Assembly (NCBI RefSeq): GCF_001995215.1
Contig: NZ_MUXN01000016.1
Location: forward strand, 317,705-381,704
Direction of reading: 5' to 3'
Origin: Amycolatopsis azurea DSM 43854
GTDB taxonomy: Bacteria; Actinomycetota; Actinomycetes; Mycobacteriales; Pseudonocardiaceae
Length of the DNA stretch: 64,000 nt
Part shown: positions 35,304-44,313 of the stretch, in pieces
How positions within the stretch are numbered: position 1 is the first letter of the stretch
Layout of the letters: each line of letters starts with the position of its first letter
Translations under genes and position numbers: made by a program
Notes under the pieces: generated by a model
Databases searched by the model: none
What the model was told of the DNA's origin: nothing
What the model saw: only the letters and a program-made list of their open reading frames with translations

Positions 35304-36748
35304 CTGCCGCTGCCGAGCAGCGCACTCCCACCACCGCGCCCATGAGCCAGGAAGAGACCATCGAGTCCCTTGGCAAGTACGCGTTCGGCTGGGCGGACTC
35401 CGACGAGGCGGGCGCCAGCGCCCGCCGAGGACTGAACGAGGACGTCGTCACCGACATCTCCTCGAAGAAGTCCGAGCCGGAGTGGATGCGCGAAGCGCGA
35501 CTCAAGGCGCTCAAGCTCTTCGATCTGAAGCCCATGCCCAACTGGGGTGCGGACCTCTCCGGGATCGACTTCGACAACATCAAGTACTTCGTGCGGTCCA
35601 GTGAGAAGCAGGCCACCTCCTGGGAGGACCTGCCCGAGGACATCAAGAACACGTACGACCGGCTCGGCATCCCCGAGGCGGAGAAGCAGCGCCTCGTAGC
35701 CGGTGTCGCCGCGCAGTACGAGTCCGAGGTCGTCTACCACTCGATCCGCGAGGATCTGGAGGCGCAGGGCGTCCTGTTCCTGGACACCGACACCGCGCTC
35801 AAGGAGCACCCGGAGATCTTCAAGGAGTACTTCGGCTCCGTGATCCCGGCCGGGGACAACAAGTTCTCCGCGCTGAACACCGCGGTGTGGTCCGGCGGCT
35901 CGTTCATCTACGTCCCCAAGGGCATCAAGGTGGACATCCCGCTGCAGGCGTACTTCCGCATCAACACCGAGAACATGGGTCAGTTCGAGCGGACCCTGAT
36001 CATCGTCGACGAAGACGCCTACGTGCACTACGTCGAGGGCTGCACCGCGCCGATCTACCAGTCCGACTCGCTGCACTCGGCGGTCGTGGAGATCATCGTG
36101 AAGAAGGGCGCCCGCTGCCGCTACACGACCATCCAGAACTGGTCGAACAACGTCTACAACCTGGTCACCAAGCGCGCCAAGTGCGAAGAGGGCGCGACCA
36201 TGGAGTGGATCGACGGCAACATCGGTTCCAAGGTCACGATGAAGTACCCGTCCGTGTTCCTCATGGGCGAGCACGCCAAGGGCGAGGTCCTCTCGGTCGC
36301 GTTCGCGGGCGAGGGCCAGCACCAGGACGCCGGCGCGAAGATGGAGCACCTGGCGCCGCACACCTCCTCGACCATCGTGTCGAAGTCGGTGGCGCGCGGC
36401 GGTGGCCGCACCTCCTACCGCGGCCTGGTCAAGGTCGCGAAGCGGGCGCACCACTCGCGGTCCAGCGTGGTCTGTGACGCGCTGCTGGTCGACACGATCT
36501 CGCGGTCGGACACGTACCCGTACGTCGACATCCGCAACGACGAGGTGTCGATGGGCCACGAGGCGACCGTCTCGAAGGTCAGCGAAGACCAGATGTTCTA
36601 CCTCATGTCGCGCGGTCTCGACGAGGCCGAGGCCATGGCGATGATCGTGCGCGGGTTCGTCGAGCCCATCGCGCGTGAGCTGCCGATGGAGTACGCGCTC
36701 GAGCTGAACCGCCTGATCGAGCTTCAGATGGAAGGGTCCGTCGGCTAG
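35300..36748 (+). CDS. sufB: Fe-S cluster assembly scaffold SufB
   Basis: A 482-residue scaffold subunit of SufBCD, where new Fe-S clusters are built. Conserved segments include KYAFGWADSDEAG, GVLFLDTDTALKEHPEIFKEYFG, YVHYVEGCTAPIYQSDSLHSAVVEI and RSDTYPYVDIRNDEVSMGHEATVSKVSEDQMFYLMSRGL. The coding sequence is uninterrupted; M. tuberculosis SufB carries an intein, and none is present here. ATG 35300 overlaps the sufR TGA, and sufD starts 2 bp after its stop. Confidence 0.96.
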   Translation: MTAAAEQRTPTTAPMSQEETIESLGKYAFGWADSDEAGASARRGLNEDVVTDISSKKSEPEWMREARLKALKLFDLKPMPNWGADLSGIDFDNIKYFVRSSEKQATSWEDLPEDIKNTYDRLGIPEAEKQRLVAGVAAQYESEVVYHSIREDLEAQGVLFLDTDTALKEHPEIFKEYFGSVIPAGDNKFSALNTAVWSGGSFIYVPKGIKVDIPLQAYFRINTENMGQFERTLIIVDEDAYVHYVEGCTAPIYQSDSLHSAVVEIIVKKGARCRYTTIQNWSNNVYNLVTKRAKCEEGATMEWIDGNIGSKVTMKYPSVFLMGEHAKGEVLSVAFAGEGQHQDAGAKMEHLAPHTSSTIVSKSVARGGGRTSYRGLVKVAKRAHHSRSSVVCDALLVDTISRSDTYPYVDIRNDEVSMGHEATVSKVSEDQMFYLMSRGLDEAEAMAMIVRGFVEPIARELPMEYALELNRLIELQMEGSVG

Positions 36749-36750
36749 TC

Positions 36751-37923
36751 ATGTCGGTTACCGAGAACAACGTTTCCGAAGCGATGCGCGAGGGCGTGGT
36801 CATCCCGGCCACGTCCCGCGCGGAGCGCTTCACCTCCCACGACGTCGAGGCCTTCGAGGTCCCCGGCGGTCGCGAGGAGAACTGGCGGTTCACGCCGATG
36901 AAGCGGCTGCGCGGCCTGCACGACGGGTCCGCCACCGTTTCGGGTTCGGCCACTGTGGACGCCGACGCCGCCCCTGAACTGAAGATCGAGAAGGTCGGCC
37001 GGGACGACGAGCGCCTCGGCGTCGCGGGTGTCCCGAGCGACCGGATCGCCGCGCAGGCCTACTCCTCGTTCACCGAGGCCACCGTCATCACGGTGCCCAA
37101 GGAGACGAAGACGTCGAAGCCGTCGACGGTGAAGATCACCGGCCCCGGCGAGGGCAAGGTCGCCTACGGGCACGTGCAGGTCCGCGCCGAGCAGTTCTCC
37201 GAGGCCGTCATCGTCCTCGACCACGTCGGCTCCGGCACCTACGCCGACAACGTCGAGTTCGTCATCGGCGATTCGGCGAACGTGACCGTGGTCAGCGTCC
37301 AGGACTGGGCCGACGACGCGGTGCACGTCTCCGAGCAGCACCTCAAGCTCGGCCGCGACGCCACGCTCAAGCACATCGTCATCACGCTGGGCGGTGACCT
37401 GGTCCGCGTCTCGCCGACGGCGACCTTCGCCGACAAGGGCGGCGACGTCGAGATGCTCGGCCTGTACTTCGCGGACGAAGGACAGCACCAGGAACACCGT
37501 CTCTTCGTCGACCACGCGGTGCCGAACTGCAAGTCGCGGGTGATGTACAAGGGCGCGCTCCAGGGCGATGGCGCGCACACCGTGTGGGTCGGCGACGTGC
37601 TGATCCGCGCGGCCGCCGAAGCGACCGACACCTACGAGCTCAACCGCAACCTGGTGCTGACGCCGGGCGCGCGGGCGGACTCGATCCCGAACCTGGAGAT
37701 CGAGACCGGCGAGATCGAAGGCGCCGGACACGCGAGCGCGACGGGAAGGTTCGACGACGAGCAGTTGTTCTACCTCCAGTCGCGGGGAATCGGCGAGGAC
37801 GCCGCGCGGCGCCTGGTCGTACGCGGGTTCTTCCACGAGATCCTGGTCAAGATCGGCGTTCCCGAGGTGCGCGAGCGTCTCGAGGCCGCGATCGAAGCCG
37901 AGCTCGAAGCCGTGGGCGTCTAA
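36751..37923 (+). CDS. sufD: Fe-S cluster assembly protein SufD
   Basis: A 390-residue beta-helix subunit paired with SufB. Typical are GREENWRFTPMKRLRGL near the N-terminus, DEGQHQEHRLFVDHAVPNCKSRVMYKGALQG and FDDEQLFYLQSRGIGEDAARRLVVRGFFHEIL near the C-terminus. The start ATG 36751 is 2 bp after sufB. It shares the C-terminal fold with SufB but lacks the SufB cysteine set, as in the family. Confidence 0.95.
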   Translation: MSVTENNVSEAMREGVVIPATSRAERFTSHDVEAFEVPGGREENWRFTPMKRLRGLHDGSATVSGSATVDADAAPELKIEKVGRDDERLGVAGVPSDRIAAQAYSSFTEATVITVPKETKTSKPSTVKITGPGEGKVAYGHVQVRAEQFSEAVIVLDHVGSGTYADNVEFVIGDSANVTVVSVQDWADDAVHVSEQHLKLGRDATLKHIVITLGGDLVRVSPTATFADKGGDVEMLGLYFADEGQHQEHRLFVDHAVPNCKSRVMYKGALQGDGAHTVWVGDVLIRAAAEATDTYELNRNLVLTPGARADSIPNLEIETGEIEGAGHASATGRFDDEQLFYLQSRGIGEDAARRLVVRGFFHEILVKIGVPEVRERLEAAIEAELEAVGV

Positions 37924-37958
37924 GCCCTCGTCCGTCCACATCAGACTTTAGGAAAGAA

Positions 37959-38729
37959 ATGCCTACGCTGGAAATCAAGGATCTGCACGCCTCGGTCACG
38001 ACCGAGGAGGGCCCCAAGGAGATCCTCAAGGGCGTCAACCTGACCATCAAGTCGGGCGAGACCCACGCGATCATGGGCCCCAACGGTTCGGGCAAGTCCA
38101 CGCTGTCCTACGCCATCGCCGGTCACCCCAAGTACGAAGTCACCTCCGGGCAGGTCCTGCTCGACGGTGAGGACGTGCTGGAGATGAGCGTCGACGAGCG
38201 CGCCCGCGCGGGCCTGTTCCTCGCCATGCAGTACCCGGTCGAGGTTCCGGGCGTGTCCATGTCCAACTTCCTCCGCACCGCGGTCACCTCGGTCCGCGGC
38301 GAGGCCCCCAAGCTTCGTCACTGGGTCAAGGAGGTCAAGGAGGAGATGGGCAAGCTGGACATCTCGTCCGAGTTCGCCGAGCGTTCGGTGAACGAGGGCT
38401 TCTCCGGCGGCGAGAAGAAGCGCCACGAGATCCTGCAGCTGGCGCTGCTCAAGCCGAAGATCGCCATCCTCGACGAGACCGACTCGGGCCTCGACGTCGA
38501 CGCGCTGCGCGTCGTGTCCGAGGGCGTCAACGAGTTCAAGGCCAACAACGACGCCGGCGTCATGCTGATCACGCACTACACGCGGATCCTGCGGCACATC
38601 ACGCCCGACTTCGTGCACGTCTTCGCCGGCGGCAAGATCGTCGAGTCCGGTGGCCGTGAACTCGCGGACGAGCTGGAGGAGAACGGGTACGTCAAGTACA
38701 CCGGCTCCGCCGAGACCGCCGCGGTCTGA
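37959..38729 (+). CDS. sufC: Fe-S cluster assembly ATPase SufC
   Basis: A 256-residue ABC-type ATPase that drives SufBCD. Walker A is MGPNGSGKSTLSYAIAGHP, the signature FSGGEKKRHEILQ, Walker B LAILDETDSGLDVDAL-like (AILDETDSGLDVDAL) and the H-loop LITHYTRIL. The SufC-specific FLAMQYPVEVPGVS segment is present. ATG 37959 follows GGAAAG by 2-3 bp, 35 bp after sufD. Confidence 0.97.
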   Translation: MPTLEIKDLHASVTTEEGPKEILKGVNLTIKSGETHAIMGPNGSGKSTLSYAIAGHPKYEVTSGQVLLDGEDVLEMSVDERARAGLFLAMQYPVEVPGVSMSNFLRTAVTSVRGEAPKLRHWVKEVKEEMGKLDISSEFAERSVNEGFSGGEKKRHEILQLALLKPKIAILDETDSGLDVDALRVVSEGVNEFKANNDAGVMLITHYTRILRHITPDFVHVFAGGKIVESGGRELADELEENGYVKYTGSAETAAV

Positions 38730-38782
38730 GCTCGCACAGCCTGATCACTGATTTCGCGACTACACCGAGAGGAGTTGGCCCG

Positions 38783-40069
38783 ATGACCACCACCACGGCT
38801 AACTCTGTACCGCTAGATGTGGCGGCCATCAGGGCCGACTTCCCGATCCTGACCCGCACCGTGCGGGACGGGAAACCCTTGGTGTATCTGGATTCCGGTG
38901 CGACGTCCCAGAAACCGGCGCAGGTGCTCGAAGCCGAGCGCCGGTTCCTGGAGACCTCGAACGCCGCGGTGCACCGCGGCGCGCACCAGCTCGCCGAGGA
39001 GGCGACCGACGCCTACGAATCCGCCCGCGTGCGGATCGCGGAGTTCGTCGGCGCCTCCCCGCACGAGCTGGTGTTCACCAAGAACGCCACCGAGGGCATC
39101 AACCTCGTCGCCTACGCGATGAGCAACGCCGCCACGGCCGGTCCCGAGGCCGAGCGGTTCAAGATCGGTCCCGGCGACGAGATCGTCATCACCGAGATGG
39201 AGCACCACGCGAACCTGGTGCCGTGGCAGCAGCTCTGCCAGCGCACCGGCGCGACGCTGAAGTGGTTCTCCGTCACCGCCGACGGCCGCCTCGACCTGTC
39301 CAATGTGGACGAGCTGATCACCGAGCGGACCAAGGTGCTGGCGTTCACGCACCAGTCCAACGTGCTCGGCACGATCAACCCGGTCGAGTTCCTGGTGAAG
39401 AAGGCCCGCAAGGCCGGCGCGCTGGTCGTGCTGGACGCCTGCCAGTCGGTGCCGCACTTCCCTGTGGACCTGCACGCGCTGGACGTCGACTTCGCCGCTT
39501 TCGCCGGGCACAAGATGGTCGGCCCGTACGGCATCGGTGTCCTCTACGGCAAGCGCGAGCTGCTCGAAGCGATGCCGCCGTTCCTGACCGGCGGCTCGAT
39601 GATCGAGCTGGTCCGCATGGAGCAGACCACGTTCGCCGCGCCGCCGCAGCGGTTCGAGGCAGGCACCCCCATGACGTCGCAGGCCGTCGGCCTCGGCGCG
39701 GCCGCCGACTACCTGTCGGCGATCGGCATGGAGCGGGTCGCCGCGCACGAGCACCTCCTCACCGAGGCCGCGCTGACCGGGCTCGGTGAGATCCCGGGCG
39801 TGCGGATCATCGGCCCCACCGACATGGCCGACCGCGGCGGGCTGGTGTCGTTCGTCATCGACGGCGTCCACCCGCACGACTCGGGCCAGGTGCTGGACAG
39901 TCTCGGCGTCGCCGTCCGCGTCGGGCACCACTGCGCGTGGCCGCTGCACCGGGCCTGCTCGGTCCCGGCGACCGTGCGCGCGTCGTTCTACGTCTACAAC
40001 ACACTGTCCGAAGTGGACGCTCTGGTGAACGGTGTGCGTGAGGCGCAGAAGTTCTTCGGGGTGGCGTGA
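38783..40069 (+). CDS. sufS: Cysteine desulfurase SufS
   Basis: A 428-residue PLP enzyme that takes sulfur from cysteine as a persulfide. The PLP lysine is Lys244 in FAGHKMVGPYGIG, the active-site persulfide cysteine is Cys384 in RVGHHCAWPLH, and DACQSVPHFPVDL is the conserved cofactor strand. It is type II (SufS-like) by the surrounding sequence. The stop overlaps the sufU start, matching its role as the acceptor partner. Confidence 0.97.
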   Translation: MTTTTANSVPLDVAAIRADFPILTRTVRDGKPLVYLDSGATSQKPAQVLEAERRFLETSNAAVHRGAHQLAEEATDAYESARVRIAEFVGASPHELVFTKNATEGINLVAYAMSNAATAGPEAERFKIGPGDEIVITEMEHHANLVPWQQLCQRTGATLKWFSVTADGRLDLSNVDELITERTKVLAFTHQSNVLGTINPVEFLVKKARKAGALVVLDACQSVPHFPVDLHALDVDFAAFAGHKMVGPYGIGVLYGKRELLEAMPPFLTGGSMIELVRMEQTTFAAPPQRFEAGTPMTSQAVGLGAAADYLSAIGMERVAAHEHLLTEAALTGLGEIPGVRIIGPTDMADRGGLVSFVIDGVHPHDSGQVLDSLGVAVRVGHHCAWPLHRACSVPATVRASFYVYNTLSEVDALVNGVREAQKFFGVA

Positions 40070-40518
40070 TGAACCTGGAGAGCATGTACCAGGAGATCAT
40101 CCTGGACCACTACAAGAACCCGCACGGCCGCGGTCTGCGCGAGCCGTTCGACGGCGAGTCGTTCCAGGTCAACCCGACCTGTGGTGACGAGGTGACACTG
40201 CGGGTGAAGGTCGACGACGGGAAGGTCGCCGACGTCTCCTACGAGGGGCAGGGCTGCTCGATCAGCCAGGCCTCCACGTCGGTCTTGACGGATCTCGTCG
40301 TCGGGCACACCGTGGAGGAGGCGTTCACCACCATGGACGCCTTCGTCGAGCTGATGCAGGGCAAGGGTCAGATCGAGCCGGACGAGGAAGTGCTGGAGGA
40401 CGGCATCGCCTTCGCCGGCGTGGCCAAGTACCCGGCTCGCGTGAAATGCGCCCTGCTCGGATGGATGGCGTTCAAGGACGCCGTCGCCCGCACGACCAAC
40501 GGAGTTGAGACGGCATGA
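40069..40518 (+). CDS. sufU: SufU, zinc-dependent sulfurtransferase
   Basis: A 149-residue IscU-like protein of the SufU type, which receives the persulfide sulfur from SufS. The zinc-ligand cysteines sit in NPTCGDEV, GQGCSISQAS and ARVKCALLGWMAF. The ATG at 40069 shares a base with the sufS TGA; a GTG at 40066 would add one residue and overlap by 4 bp. The MNLESMYQEIILDHYKNPHGRG N-terminus is typical. Its stop overlaps the sufT start. Confidence 0.95.
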   Translation: MNLESMYQEIILDHYKNPHGRGLREPFDGESFQVNPTCGDEVTLRVKVDDGKVADVSYEGQGCSISQASTSVLTDLVVGHTVEEAFTTMDAFVELMQGKGQIEPDEEVLEDGIAFAGVAKYPARVKCALLGWMAFKDAVARTTNGVETA

Positions 40519-40922
40519 CCGAACAGCAGACCGAAACCCGCGAGGGGCGCACGGCCGCCGACCTCGACGCCGAGACCACCGCCGCCCCGGACGCCGCCGA
40601 CGTGGCGAAGGTCGAGGACGTCGAAGAGGCGATGCGTGACGTCGTCGACCCCGAACTCGGCATCAACGTCGTCGACCTCGGGCTCGTCTACGGCATCCAC
40701 GTCGAGCCGGACAACACCGCCACCATCGACATGACGCTGACGTCCGCGGCCTGTCCGCTGACCGACGTCATCGAGGACCAGACCGGTGCCGCGCTCGTCG
40801 GCGGGGGAACGGGGCTGGTCAAGGACTTCCGGATCAACTGGGTCTGGATGCCGCCGTGGGGCCCGGAGAAGATCACCGATGACGGCCGCGAACAGCTGCG
40901 CGCCCTCGGCTTCACCGTCTGA
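40515..40922 (+). CDS. sufT: SufT, MIP18/DUF59-family Fe-S maturation factor
   Basis: A 135-residue MIP18-family protein. After a 30-residue acidic Ala/Thr-rich extension comes the DUF59 core EDVEEAMRDVVDPELGINVVDLGLVYGI, with the conserved cysteine in MTLTSAACPLTDVI. SufT helps mature Fe-S proteins, especially under high demand. ATG 40515 overlaps the sufU stop by 4 bp. It is the last suf gene and is followed by a perfect palindrome. Confidence 0.93.
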   Translation: MTEQQTETREGRTAADLDAETTAAPDAADVAKVEDVEEAMRDVVDPELGINVVDLGLVYGIHVEPDNTATIDMTLTSAACPLTDVIEDQTGAALVGGGTGLVKDFRINWVWMPPWGPEKITDDGREQLRALGFTV

Positions 40923-40933
40923 TCCCTGCTTTT

Positions 40934-40988
40934 GCGCGTGAAGGCCCCCTTCCCTCGGCTCAGCCGAGGGAAGGGGGCCTTCACGCGC
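40934..40988. repeat. 55-bp perfect palindrome, GGCCCCCTTCCCTCGGCT family (copy 2)
   Basis: Arms 40934-40960 and 40962-40988 are exact 27-bp reverse complements around one C. Its 26-bp arm core is identical to the copy 18 kb away at 22604-22656. It lies between the convergent suf operon and the UbiB-like gene, 11 bp after the sufT stop, in the right place for a bidirectional terminator. Confidence 0.82.
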
Positions 40989-41028
40989 TTCGGGGATCGC
41001 ATTAAGTTCGGTGGAGTGGGCCTCGGGG

Positions 41029-42993
41029 TCATCGGGGCGATCGTGACCGTTGCCCGGTCCGCCGGAAAACGACGAAAAGCAGCCGCAGTCCCACCAGCGC
41101 GCTGACCACCAGCAGGTTGTAACCGAACATCTGGTGCAGCGTGACACCCGGCAGGACCTCCGGGCCGGTCGCGCTGCCCAGCAACAACACGGCCATGAGC
41201 CCGGTGGCCGCGCCGACGAACGCCAGCAGGACCTCGTGCACCAGTCCGGTGACCACGTCGCGGTCGCGTTCGTCGGAGAACAGCCGGACGTTGACCGAAA
41301 GCCTGCCCTGTTCGAGCGCGTTGCCGATCCGGTCGATCCGGCGGGGCAGGCGGCGCAGCACCGGCAGGAGCGCCATCAGTTCGTTGGTGGCAGTGGAACG
41401 CAGCGATTCCGGCCGCAATCCGGCACCCACCTGCTCGGCGGCGTAGGCGCGGGACTCGACGACGATGTTGAATCCCGGCGCCAGCGCGGCCAGCGTTCCC
41501 TCCAAAGTGGCCAGTGCGCGGAACACCGCGGCGATCGGCGGGGGAACGCTGAGCCGGAAGTCGGCGATCACCCGGAACAGGTCGGTGAACATGTCCAGGT
41601 CCGGGGCCTGTCCGTGGTTGAAGTGCTTGGCCACCAAGGCACCCAGTGCCCGCTCCAGCCGTCGCTCCTCGATGTCGTCCGGCCGGTCGACGATCTCCAG
41701 CAGGCCGTCGCGCAACGCGGCCGGGTCGCCGCGGTCGAGGGCGAGGATGAGGTTCTGCAACCCGCCGCGCAGACCCGAGTCGAGCCGTCCGACCGAGCCG
41801 AAGTCGAGCAGGCCCAGCCTGCCGTCGGCGAGCAGCAGGACGTTGCCGGGATGCGGGTCGGCGTGGAAGACGCCGCTGCCCATCACCTGGCCGAGCACGC
41901 AGCGCAGCATCGACCGCGCGAGGTTCGCCCGTTCCGCGGCCGGGACCCGTTCCTTGGCGGCGGCGAGCGGTTTGCCGTCGAGGCGCCGCATCACCAGGAC
42001 TCGCTCGGTGGACAGTGCTTTGTGGACGGTCGGGAGAGCGACTTCGTCGCCGGGGTAGGCGGCCGCGACCGCTTCGATGTTCCTGGCTTCGGTGCGGAAG
42101 TCGAGTTCCTCGACCAGCGCGTCGGCGAATCCCTCGGCCAGATCGACGACGCCGAGCGAGCGCGCCCAGTCCGCGCGCTGGTCCAGCGCGGCCGCGACCC
42201 GGCGGACGATGTCGAGGTCCCGCTCGACCAGTGCCTGGACGCCGGGCCGTTGCACCTTGACGACGACGTCCTGCCCGTCGCGCAGTTTCGCCCGGTAGAC
42301 CTGCGCGATCGACGCGGCCGCGATCGGTTCCGGATCGAACTCGGCGAAGATCTCGTCCGGGTTGCCGCCCAGTTCCTCTCGCAGCACCGTCGCGACCTCG
42401 TCCGCGTCGGCGAAGGCGACCTGGTCCTGGAGTTTGCTCAGTTCGTCGACGAACACCGGCGGGAGCAGATCGGACCGCGTCGAGAGCAGTTGCCCGAGTT
42501 TCACGAACGTCACGCCGCCCTCCTCCAGCGCGCGCCGCAGCGAACGCGCCAGTTTGGCGTGCCGGACCTGGGCGAGGCCGGGTTCGCGGCGGCCGGTGAG
42601 GTACCGGCCGAGGCCGTGTTTGATCGCGATCCGGGTGATCTGCGAGTACCGCCGTGTCCGGGCCGCGCGGCGGCGCAGCGACCGGATCCTGCCGATCAGG
42701 CCGAGCCCCGAACCGGACGGCAGGACGAACTCCGCGACGAACAGGAAGATCAGCGTCGCCAGGAACGCGCTGCCCGCCACCGGGATGACCAGTCCGGCGA
42801 AGGCGCTGCCCGCGTACATCAGGCGGGGGACCGCGGTGAGGATGCCGCCCGCGACCAGCCAGCCGAAGCCGGCCGCGCAGAACGCGCGGATCACGCCGAT
42901 CCGCACGCCCAGCACGCGGCGGGCGGCGACCACGAGCGGCCACAGCATCAGCGCGTAGACGGGCAAGGTGAGCAGGCCGAGCAGCAGGTTCAT
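41029..42993 (-). CDS. ABC1/UbiB/AarF-type atypical kinase, membrane-bound
   Basis: A 654-residue UbiB-like protein. Three hydrophobic segments lie in the first ~95 residues. The family motifs then appear in order: KxGQ (FVKLGQLLSTRSDLLP), the alanine-rich loop AAASIAQVYRA, VVVKVQRPGV with the ATP lysine, ELDFRTEARN, FHADPHPGNVLLL (catalytic loop) and LLDFGSVGRL (metal-binding). Two helices near the C-terminus end the protein. UbiB-like kinases support quinone or lipid metabolism; here menaquinone or isoprenoid lipids are the likely context, but that is inference. It is 13 bp downstream of the MFS gene on the same strand. Confidence 0.92.
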   Translation of the reverse strand: MNLLLGLLTLPVYALMLWPLVVAARRVLGVRIGVIRAFCAAGFGWLVAGGILTAVPRLMYAGSAFAGLVIPVAGSAFLATLIFLFVAEFVLPSGSGLGLIGRIRSLRRRAARTRRYSQITRIAIKHGLGRYLTGRREPGLAQVRHAKLARSLRRALEEGGVTFVKLGQLLSTRSDLLPPVFVDELSKLQDQVAFADADEVATVLREELGGNPDEIFAEFDPEPIAAASIAQVYRAKLRDGQDVVVKVQRPGVQALVERDLDIVRRVAAALDQRADWARSLGVVDLAEGFADALVEELDFRTEARNIEAVAAAYPGDEVALPTVHKALSTERVLVMRRLDGKPLAAAKERVPAAERANLARSMLRCVLGQVMGSGVFHADPHPGNVLLLADGRLGLLDFGSVGRLDSGLRGGLQNLILALDRGDPAALRDGLLEIVDRPDDIEERRLERALGALVAKHFNHGQAPDLDMFTDLFRVIADFRLSVPPPIAAVFRALATLEGTLAALAPGFNIVVESRAYAAEQVGAGLRPESLRSTATNELMALLPVLRRLPRRIDRIGNALEQGRLSVNVRLFSDERDRDVVTGLVHEVLLAFVGAATGLMAVLLLGSATGPEVLPGVTLHQMFGYNLLVVSALVGLRLLFVVFRRTGQRSRSPR

Positions 42994-43006
42994 GCCGATG
43001 AGGACA

Positions 43007-44221
43007 TCACGCGCAGCCCACGCGGGATTCCCGCTCCGGCGGGACGGTACTCACCCTTGAGAGGGAACGGACCCCGAAGTTGTACGTAGTGGTCGCTTCC
43101 TTGGGCGCGAACAGGACTCCGAGGACGGCCACCGCCGCGGCCGCGAGGAAGCCGGCGCGAAGGTCGATCAGATCGCCGAGGAGGCCGATGAGCGGTGCCC
43201 CGGCGGCTTGGCCGAGCGCCAGCATCAGGAAGGCCACGCCGACACCGAACGCGGGCGCCGTCGGATAAGCCCTGGTGCCCCAGAGGATCAGCACGCCGGT
43301 CAGTCCGATGTAGACGGCTCCGAACAGCGCGGCCGCGATGACGAGCGCGGGGAACGACCGGGTGGCGAGCGCGAAGAGCGCCGTGGCGAGGGCGAACAGG
43401 ACCATCCCCGCCGACCATGCCCGGCGCAGTCCCGCCCGCGAGGTCAACGCGGCGGTGAACGCGCCTGCCAGGCCGACCGCGCCGAGGACGATCCACACCA
43501 CCGTCGACTCCGTTTCGCCGAGCCCGCCGACACTCACGGCGATGTCCCGGCCGAACGTCCAGATAGCCGCGCTGGCCAGGCCGAGTGTCGCGGCGGCGGG
43601 CAGCAGCCGTCCGATGGCCGGCGGGAACAGCGGTACCGGCAGCCCGCGTGCCCGGTCCTCCTTGACCGGCGGCACGACCCGCGCGATCCACAGGGTGACC
43701 AGCGCCGAGGCGGCCGCGAAGGCCCACCAGGCCAGCCGCCAGTCGCCGATCGCGAGCAGCGAGACCGGGCCCGAGACCAGCACGCCGAGCCCGGTTCCGG
43801 CGTTCACCACGGATTGGGCGCGGTCGCGCCGGGTCACCCGCACGACCCGGGAGACCGCGTCCGCGAGTGACGGGGAGGCCAGGCCCGTGCTGGCCCCCGC
43901 GAGGACGACGCCGAGCGCGAGGACGGCGGCGTTCGGCGCGGCCGCGATCAGCGCGGTTCCCGCGGTGGCGGCCGTCCCGGCGGCGAGCGCGCCGGTCCGC
44001 GAACCCCAGCGGGTCGTGACGGCGGTCGAAACGACGACGGCCAGGCAGTACGCGACGTAACTTCCCGCCGCGATGGCGCCGAGCGCGCCGCCGTCGAGGT
44101 CGAACTCCGTCCGGAGGGTCGGCGCGAAGAGCCCGTACGCGTACCTCGCGAGTCCGTAGGTGACCGCGATCAGCGACAACCCGGCCGCGGTGAGCGTCAG
44201 CTCGCGTTTGTGCGAAGACAC
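43007..44221 (-). CDS. MFS transporter, TetR-controlled
   Basis: A 404-residue major-facilitator protein with 12 predicted membrane helices. The N-terminus SLIAVTYGLARYAYGLFAPTLRTEFDLDGGALG and the loop VVSTAVTTRWGSRTGAL (motif A position between helices 2 and 3) suggest a drug/metabolite efflux or YbfB/YjiJ-like group. GTG 44221 has a good ribosome site (GGAGG, 7 bp spacing). It is divergent from a TetR gene whose two putative operators lie in the intergenic region, so it is probably a TetR-repressed efflux pump. The ligand is unknown. Confidence 0.88.
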   Translation of the reverse strand: MSSHKRELTLTAAGLSLIAVTYGLARYAYGLFAPTLRTEFDLDGGALGAIAAGSYVAYCLAVVVSTAVTTRWGSRTGALAAGTAATAGTALIAAAPNAAVLALGVVLAGASTGLASPSLADAVSRVVRVTRRDRAQSVVNAGTGLGVLVSGPVSLLAIGDWRLAWWAFAAASALVTLWIARVVPPVKEDRARGLPVPLFPPAIGRLLPAAATLGLASAAIWTFGRDIAVSVGGLGETESTVVWIVLGAVGLAGAFTAALTSRAGLRRAWSAGMVLFALATALFALATRSFPALVIAAALFGAVYIGLTGVLILWGTRAYPTAPAFGVGVAFLMLALGQAAGAPLIGLLGDLIDLRAGFLAAAAVAVLGVLFAPKEATTTYNFGVRSLSRVSTVPPERESRVGCA

Positions 44222-44241
44222 CAGTAGACCTCCTCTGTATA

Positions 44242-44257
44242 TATACCGAGCGGTATA
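44242..44257. promoter_or_regulatory. TetR operator 1
   Basis: TATACCG-AG-CGGTATA is a perfect 7-bp inverted repeat with a 2-bp centre, 21 bp upstream of the MFS start and downstream of a TATATA-rich stretch. It is the strongest candidate operator of the divergent TetR gene. Confidence 0.68.
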
Positions 44258-44289
44258 CCTGGGGAGTGTTCCCGCATTTCGCGCTCAGG

Positions 44290-44305
44290 TCAACCGATCG
44301 GTATA
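44290..44305. promoter_or_regulatory. TetR operator 2
   Basis: TCAACCG-AT-CGGTATA matches operator 1 in its right half exactly and in 5 of 7 positions of the left half. It lies 9-24 bp upstream of the tetR ATG, with its centre 48 bp from operator 1. It would serve autoregulation. Confidence 0.58.
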
Positions 44306-44313
44306 GTCGAGGC

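Noticed and set aside
35300..36748. Intein in SufB, as in M. tuberculosis
   Set aside because: The SufB sequence is continuous across the full 482 residues with no insertion or splice motif.
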